A stretch of 64,000 nucleotides of DNA from Palleronia sp. THAF1 (GTDB lineage Bacteria; Pseudomonadota; Alphaproteobacteria; Rhodobacterales; Rhodobacteraceae), in contig NZ_CP045420.1 in assembly GCF_009363795.1 (NCBI RefSeq), forward strand, positions 2,337,001 through 2,401,000, given 5' to 3'. Each line of letters begins with the position of its first letter. Within the stretch, counting starts at the first letter, position 1. The notes beneath the pieces were generated by a model. The model saw nothing but the letters and a program-made list of their open reading frames with translations. It had not been told where the DNA came from and made no database searches. A program made the translations under genes and the position numbers. This document shows, piece after piece, positions 59,300 to 64,000 of the stretch.

Positions 59300-59974
59300 A
59301 TGATCTTCGTTCTGACCGGTGCGGGTCTGTCTGCCGAAAGCGGCCTTGGCACCTTTCGCGACGAAGGCGGGCTGTGGACGCAGTACGATCTGTCAGAGGT
59401 GGCGACGCCCGAAGGCTTCGCCGCCGATCCCGAAAAGGTGTTGGCGTTCTACAACGCACGCCGCGCCAATGCCGACAGCGCGACGCCCAACGCAGCGCAC
59501 ACCGCTCTCGCACGGTTGTCCCAGCAGACGCAGACCGCGCTGGTCACACAGAACGTCGATAGCCTGCTGGAAGCGGCGGGTGCGCGCGACGTAATCCACA
59601 TGCACGGCCAGCTTGACTGGGCGCTGTGTGCGGGATGCGGTGCACGATGGGACGCACCTGCGGTGATGCAGGTCAGCGATCCCTGCCCCGCATGCGCAGC
59701 CAAAGCGACCCGGCCCGATGTCGTCTGGTTCGGGGAAATGCCCTACCACATGGACCGGATCGAAAACGCCTTGTCGGCTGCCGATCTCTTCGTCGCCATC
59801 GGCACAAGCGGAACGGTCTATCCCGCTGCAGGCTTCGTAGAGATGGCGCGCGCTTATGGCATCGAGACGCTGGAACTGAACCTGGAGCCCAGCGGCGGGC
59901 GGTTCGACGATGGCCTCTACGGCCCCGCAACCGACATCGTGCCAGATTGGGTGGATCGCGTACTCACGGCCTGA
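59300..59974 (+). CDS. cobB: NAD-dependent protein deacylase (sirtuin)
   Basis: Removes acyl groups from lysines using NAD. The 224-residue protein has the NAD motif GAGLSAESGLGTFR, TQNVDSL, catalytic His in HMHGQLDWALC, and two zinc Cys pairs (CAGC, CPAC). Tyr51 and Arg54 in AFYNARR fit the YxxR motif of sirtuins acting on succinyl and malonyl groups, so desuccinylase activity is likely. It is divergent from the phosphatase gene. Confidence 0.94.
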   Translation: MIFVLTGAGLSAESGLGTFRDEGGLWTQYDLSEVATPEGFAADPEKVLAFYNARRANADSATPNAAHTALARLSQQTQTALVTQNVDSLLEAAGARDVIHMHGQLDWALCAGCGARWDAPAVMQVSDPCPACAAKATRPDVVWFGEMPYHMDRIENALSAADLFVAIGTSGTVYPAAGFVEMARAYGIETLELNLEPSGGRFDDGLYGPATDIVPDWVDRVLTA

Positions 59975-59978
59975 AAAC

Positions 59979-60010
59979 GCCGAAAGCCCCGCTGACAGCG
60001 AGGCTTCGGC
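59979..60010. terminator. Bidirectional terminator between cobB and rpmB
   Basis: GCCGAAAGCC and GGCTTCGGC pair with one bulge, enclosing CGCT/AGCG around loop GAC. AAAA before and AATACG after give partial U-tracts. It lies just after both convergent stops. Confidence 0.75.
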
Positions 60011-60030
60011 AATACGTCACATCAAGGCGA

Positions 60031-60318
60031 TCAGGCTGCGGTTGCAGCTTTCTCGATCTCTTTCTTGATCTTCAGCGCACGCGCGCTCAGCTCGTCGGCC
60101 TTGGCTTTCGCCATGAAGCCGTCAAGGCCACCGCGGTGATCCACGGTGCGCAGGGCAGCGGCGGAAATCCGCAGCTTCACGGTGCGGCCCAGCACTTCCG
60201 ACATCAGCGTGACGTCGTTCAGGTTGGGCAGATAGCGACGCCGCGTCTTATTGTTGGCGTGGCTTACGTTGTTGCCCGTCATGGGGCCTTTGCCGGTCAG
60301 TTCGCAAACGCGCGACAT
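60031..60318 (-). CDS. rpmB: 50S ribosomal protein L28
   Basis: A 95-residue ribosomal protein. The L28 pattern is clear: [26 protein letters not shown] is the conserved N-terminal segment, followed by the beta strand [15 protein letters not shown]. Typical length for alphaproteobacteria, which have an extra C-terminal region. Single gene; terminated by the hairpin shared with cobB. Confidence 0.97.
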   Translation of the reverse strand: MSRVCELTGKGPMTGNNVSHANNKTRRRYLPNLNDVTLMSEVLGRTVKLRISAAALRTVDHRGGLDGFMAKAKADELSARALKIKKEIEKAATAA

Positions 60319-60425
60319 GGGCTGATCCTCGCAGTCATGTCCGGGCGAAAGTCGCCGGGACGGGAATGGGTTTGAGTTGACGCGCGATAAGGTATGAGAC
60401 GCGGGGCGTCAAGCGAAGCCGGGCG

Positions 60426-61415
60426 TCAATCGCGTTGTTCGGGGAACAGTCTCGCCAGCATCTCTGCCGCAGCGGCGGCAGGCGCGGTCTCTCCGCGGCC
60501 TACTGCATCGCCCAGCCGGTCCATCGCCGCGCGGGTATCCGCATCGGCCGTCAGCCGCCGCATCAGCCCCTGCCGCACGCCATCCTCGAACCAGTGGCGG
60601 TTTTGCGCGGCACGGGTACGGTCCCAATGGCCGGTCTTGCGGCGATGGTCCGCAAGCGTGGTCATCGCCTCCCACGCGCCGTCCAGCCCCGCGCCAGACA
60701 CCGCCGATACCGCGAGCGCCTTGGGAAAATCGTCCGGATCGCCGTCACGCCGCCGCATCAGCCGCAGCGCGCCCTGATAATCCGCGCGCGTGGCCTGCGC
60801 GGGGCCGACCATCGCGCCATCGGCCTTGTTTACAAGGATCAGGTCAGCGATCTCCATGATGCCGCGCTTGACGCCCTGCAACTCGTCGCCGCCGCCCGGC
60901 GCCAGCAGCAGCACGAAAAGATCGGTCATTTGGGCGACCATCGTCTCTGATTGGCCCACGCCGACGGTTTCCACGATCACCACATCGAACCCCGCCGCTT
61001 CGCACAGGGCGATGGCCTCTCGCGTGCGGCGCGCGACGCCGCCGAGTTCGGTCTGGCTTGGAGAGGGGCGGATAAAGGCGTTCGGATCACGCGACAGCAG
61101 GTCCATCCGCGTCTTGTCACCCAGAATCGAGCCGCCTGTGCGCGACGAAGACGGGTCCACCGCCAGCACGGCAACCCGCTGACCCGCGCCCGTGCGTTGC
61201 AGGCCGAACGCCTCGATGAAGGTCGATTTCCCGACACCCGGCGTTCCCGACAGCCCGATTCGCACGGCCTGCCGGTCGGGATCGGTCACCGCTTCCAACA
61301 GCGCGATCGCGTCCGCCCGGTGATCCGCACGCGACGATTCGACCAGCGTGATCCCGCGCGACAGGGCGCGGCGGTCGCCGTTCCTGATCCCCTGTGCCAT
61401 CGCCTTCATATCCAT
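60426..61415 (-). CDS. meaB: Methylmalonyl-CoA mutase-associated GTPase MeaB
   Basis: Protects methylmalonyl-CoA mutase and gates its cofactor. The 329-residue G3E GTPase has Walker A GTPGVGKST, DVVIVETVGVGQSE (switch and Walker B) and the guanine motif NKAD (LVNKADGAM). In Rhodobacterales it supports the ethylmalonyl-CoA or propionyl-CoA routes that also feed from PHA turnover; the mutase gene is not in this window. Divergent from hrpB, 60 bases away. Confidence 0.94.
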   Translation of the reverse strand: MDMKAMAQGIRNGDRRALSRGITLVESSRADHRADAIALLEAVTDPDRQAVRIGLSGTPGVGKSTFIEAFGLQRTGAGQRVAVLAVDPSSSRTGGSILGDKTRMDLLSRDPNAFIRPSPSQTELGGVARRTREAIALCEAAGFDVVIVETVGVGQSETMVAQMTDLFVLLLAPGGGDELQGVKRGIMEIADLILVNKADGAMVGPAQATRADYQGALRLMRRRDGDPDDFPKALAVSAVSGAGLDGAWEAMTTLADHRRKTGHWDRTRAAQNRHWFEDGVRQGLMRRLTADADTRAAMDRLGDAVGRGETAPAAAAAEMLARLFPEQRD

Positions 61416-61475
61416 GCCCGCTTGATGCCCGCGCGGGGCTGGGATTGTCCAGCGCCCGCCTGTAGTTCGGACACC

Positions 61476-63863
61476 ATGGACCTGCCAATCGATGCCGTAC
61501 TGGACGACCTGCGCGCCGCCGTCGCGGCATCAGGCCGTGCCGTGCTGCAAGCCCCACCCGGTGCGGGCAAGACGACCCGCGTGCCGCTGGCGCTGCTTGG
61601 CCAGATCACGGGCCGAATCGTCATGCTGGAGCCGCGCCGTCTTGCCGCCCGCGCCGCCGCCGAGCGCATGGCCGCCACGCTGGGCGAGCCTGTGGGGCAG
61701 ACGGTCGGTTACGCCGTGCGGGGCGAGCGCGTCGTGTCCGACGCCACGCGGATCGAGGTCGTCACCGAAGGCATCCTGACCCGCCGCCTGCAACGCGACC
61801 CTGGATTGGACGGCATCGGCTGCGTGATCTTCGACGAGTTCCACGAGCGCTCCTTGAACGCCGATCTGGGGTTGGCGCTTGTGTGGGAGGTGCGCCAAGC
61901 CCTGCGCCCCAATCTGGCGGTGGTGGTCATGTCGGCCACCTTGGATGCAGGGCCGGTGGCCGCATTGCTGGACGACGCGCCCGTGATCACAAGCGCGGGA
62001 CGCGCCTTTCCTGTGACCCCGCGCTGGCTGGATCGCCCCGTGCCCAAAGCCACTCGGTTCGACGCTGCGATGGCCGATCTGATCGCGCAGGCGGTGGCAG
62101 AGGAAGACGGCGGCGTGCTGGCCTTTCTGCCGGGGGAAGGAGAAATCAGGCGTGTCGCATCCCGCCTGAACCTGCCGGGGGTCGAGGTCCGACCGCTTTT
62201 CGGCGCGCTCCCCTTCGCCGAGCAACGCGCGGCCATCGCGCCATCGCGGGGGCGCAAGGTCGTTCTGACGACCGCCATCGCGGAAACCTCGCTGACCATC
62301 GAGGACGTGCGGATCGTCGTGGACGGCGGTCTGGCCCGCCGCGCGCGGTTCGATCCCGGATCGGGAATGACGCGGCTGGTGACGGAACGGGTCAGCCGGG
62401 CAGAGGCGACGCAACGTGCGGGGCGCGCGGGCCGTGTCGCACCCGGAACGGCGTTGAAGCTGTGGACCAAGGGCGAAGACGGCGCTTTGCCCGCCTTCGC
62501 CCCGCCGGAGATCGAGGCGGCGGACCTGACCGCGCTGGCCTTGGAACTGGCGCTGTGGGGCGATCCCATGGGCACCGCGTTGCCCTTTCTAACCCCGCTA
62601 CCAGAGGGCACGCTGGCAGAGGCGCGGGCGCTTCTGACCGATCTGGGTGCCCTGGACGGAGGCGGCATCACCGAGCACGGACGCGCCTTGGTGGCGATGC
62701 CGCTGCACCCCCGACTTGCACATATGCTGCAAATCGGAGGGTCTGACGCGGCTGATCTGGCGGCAATCTTGTCAGAACGCGATATTCTTTGGGATCGCGG
62801 CGCGGACCTCTCGCTGCGCCTGCGCGCCCTTCGGGACCCCCGCGCCTTCAACGCACCGCAGCCCGCCGTTCAGCGCATCAGGCAAGAGGCCAAACGTCTG
62901 CGCCGGTTCGGCAAGGGCGACGGGGCCCTCACCACCGCTCAGCACGCCGCTCTCGCCTATCCCGACCGGATCGGACTGCGGCGCGCGGGTGACGCGCCAC
63001 GCTGGCTTCTGTCGGGCGGCAAAGGGGCGAAGATGGCCGAGGGCGATCCGATGGCTTCCCGGCGCCTGATCGTTGTGACCGACACCGACGGCCACCCGCG
63101 CGAAGCGACGATCCGGCAGGCCATCGCCATATCCGAGACAGAGTTGCGCGCCGTCCATGCGGACCGGATCGGTTGGCATGACGTCTGCGAATGGTCCCGC
63201 CGCGACGGGCGCGTGATCGCCCGCCAACAGGAACGGCTGGGTGCCATCGCGCTGGACGACCGCACATGGCCCGACGCGCCGCCCGACGCCATCGCGCGCG
63301 CAATGCTGGACGGCGTGCGCGAACAGCCCCTGCCCCTGCCCGCGCCCGTCAAACGCTTCCTGTCCCGTGTCGCACTTCTGGACCTGTTCCCGACCGACGA
63401 AGACGCGCTGAAAGACAGCGCCGAAACGTGGCTTCTGCCCTTCCTGACCGGCGTCAAAACCACCGAAGACTGGCGGCGCTTTGACTTGCTGCCTGCCTTG
63501 CAGGCCCGCCTGTCTTACGCCGATCAGCGCCGTCTGGAGGACGAAGCCCCCTCTCATCTGCTGACCCCGCTGGGCCGACGCGTGCCCATCGACTACGGCG
63601 GAGAGGCGCCGCAGGTCAGCATACGCGTGCAGGAACTCTACGGCATGACCCGCCACCCCACCGTTGCAGGAGCACCGCTGCGGCTGGACCTGCTGTCGCC
63701 CGCCAATCGCTCTGTGCAGGTGACGCAGGACTTGCCGGGCTTCTGGACGGGCAGCTATGCCGACGTGGCAAAGGACATGCGCGCGCGCTACCCCCGTCAT
63801 CCCTGGCCCGACGATCCCACGCAGGCCGATCCCACACTGCGCGCCAAGCGCCGAAAGGACTGA
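61476..63863 (+). CDS. hrpB: ATP-dependent helicase HrpB
   Basis: A 795-residue DEAH/RHA-type RNA helicase. Walker A is PPGAGKTTRVPLALL, motif II is DEFHERS, motif III is MSATLD, and motif VI is QRAGRAGR. The HrpB-specific C-terminal domain follows. The bacterial role is poorly known. ATG 61476 was chosen because the N-terminal LPIDAVLDDLRAAVAASGRAV is typical for HrpB; a frame extending to 60951 is meaningless antisense sequence of meaB. Followed 2 bases later by the next gene. Confidence 0.95.
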   Translation: MDLPIDAVLDDLRAAVAASGRAVLQAPPGAGKTTRVPLALLGQITGRIVMLEPRRLAARAAAERMAATLGEPVGQTVGYAVRGERVVSDATRIEVVTEGILTRRLQRDPGLDGIGCVIFDEFHERSLNADLGLALVWEVRQALRPNLAVVVMSATLDAGPVAALLDDAPVITSAGRAFPVTPRWLDRPVPKATRFDAAMADLIAQAVAEEDGGVLAFLPGEGEIRRVASRLNLPGVEVRPLFGALPFAEQRAAIAPSRGRKVVLTTAIAETSLTIEDVRIVVDGGLARRARFDPGSGMTRLVTERVSRAEATQRAGRAGRVAPGTALKLWTKGEDGALPAFAPPEIEAADLTALALELALWGDPMGTALPFLTPLPEGTLAEARALLTDLGALDGGGITEHGRALVAMPLHPRLAHMLQIGGSDAADLAAILSERDILWDRGADLSLRLRALRDPRAFNAPQPAVQRIRQEAKRLRRFGKGDGALTTAQHAALAYPDRIGLRRAGDAPRWLLSGGKGAKMAEGDPMASRRLIVVTDTDGHPREATIRQAIAISETELRAVHADRIGWHDVCEWSRRDGRVIARQQERLGAIALDDRTWPDAPPDAIARAMLDGVREQPLPLPAPVKRFLSRVALLDLFPTDEDALKDSAETWLLPFLTGVKTTEDWRRFDLLPALQARLSYADQRRLEDEAPSHLLTPLGRRVPIDYGGEAPQVSIRVQELYGMTRHPTVAGAPLRLDLLSPANRSVQVTQDLPGFWTGSYADVAKDMRARYPRHPWPDDPTQADPTLRAKRRKD

Positions 63864-63865
63864 AC

Positions 63866-64000
63866 ATGACCCTTCTGGAACAGGTCGCCGACCAACTGGC
63901 CCAAGAGACAATCGCGAAGATCGACGCCGGCGCGGAAGAGGAACTGGTGCGCCGCGTGGCCGAGGCCATCGCCAACGCCAGCCAGACGATGGAAGAAGCC
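63866..64000 (+). CDS. Hypothetical protein (3' truncated by window end)
   Basis: Starts two bases after the hrpB stop, at ATG 63866, and is open to the edge. The visible 45 residues are acidic and helical (LLEQVADQLAQETIAKIDAG, then EEELVRRVAEAIA). I do not recognise it. The tight spacing suggests cotranscription with hrpB. Confidence 0.55.
   Translation, partial: MTLLEQVADQLAQETIAKIDAGAEEELVRRVAEAIANASQTMEEA

Noticed and set aside
60951-61475. In-frame 175-residue N-terminal extension of HrpB
   Set aside because: It is antisense to meaB, low in protein-like character, and HrpB proteins normally start near LPIDAVLDDLRAAV.
1-64000. CRISPR arrays, insertion sequences, prophage or integrase genes
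   Set aside because: No regularly spaced repeat-spacer pattern, transposase, integrase or phage structural gene was seen; the only clear composition shift is the DUF3800 gene.

Overview
The window looks like a chromosomal segment of a high-GC alphaproteobacterium, most probably Rhodobacterales (Rhodobacteraceae / roseobacter group). The pointers are the tatA-tatB-tatC and surE-pcm-nlpD blocks, a phaZ/phaC-phaP-phaR polyhydroxyalkanoate locus, ThyX-type thymidylate synthase, a Lrp-LysE pair, EI-Ntr (PtsP), MeaB, HrpB, an SdhE-XRE pair, and an alphaproteobacterial-type LexA box (GAAC-N7-GAAC). Genes are densely packed, with many 1-16 nt overlaps. I see no rRNA, tRNA, CRISPR array, transposase or phage gene.

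Layout. 1-8 kb: end of an ExoD-like gene, Lrp/LysE pair, purF, bioY, an SDR, surE-pcm-nlpD. 7.5-10 kb: DUF815 ATPase and the Tat translocase on the minus strand. 10-14 kb: a Gfo/Idh/MocA protein divergent from an SsuD-like monooxygenase, aldo/keto reductase and flavin reductase operon; this set matches the oxidative (sulfo-SMO) sulfoquinovose pathway. 14-25 kb: psiE-like, lysC, ptsP, EcsC-like, GNAT, flavin reductase, CatB-type acetyltransferase, MDR reductase, a DUF2383 protein and a SulP transporter. 25-30 kb: methylthioadenosine/adenine salvage (mtnP, apt) followed by a class I amidotransferase, a glutamine-synthetase-like ligase and an MFS exporter. 30-34.6 kb: the PHA locus with TGC-rich candidate PhaR sites. 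35-39 kb: two alpha/beta hydrolases, an MFS protein, an ArsR-AHSA1 fusion and a MAPEG protein.

39-48.6 kb: thrS, an ArsC/Spx-like protein, a cold-shock protein, a low-GC DUF3800 gene overlapping thyX beside a highly structured intergenic element, a glyoxalase, tandem DUF1194 proteins, a MarR/LdtR-like regulator, sdhE and an XRE regulator. 48.6-51 kb: DUF4198 and HupE/UreJ-like genes whose GTG starts abut head to head. 51-55.4 kb: galU, then gpsA-HAD phosphatase-ggpS, a probable glucosylglycerol (compatible solute) operon. 55.4-58.4 kb: radical SAM (SplB-like) plus DUF4130-UdgX DNA repair pair and acylphosphatase, preceded by a perfect LexA-type box. 58.5-64 kb: small secreted protein, LMW phosphatase, sirtuin, rpmB, meaB, hrpB and the start of a further gene.

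The most notable parts are the putative sulfoquinovose mini-cluster, the three-gene glucosylglycerol operon and the SOS-box-controlled SplB-like/UdgX operon. All functions are inferred from reading motifs and gene order; no searches were run.
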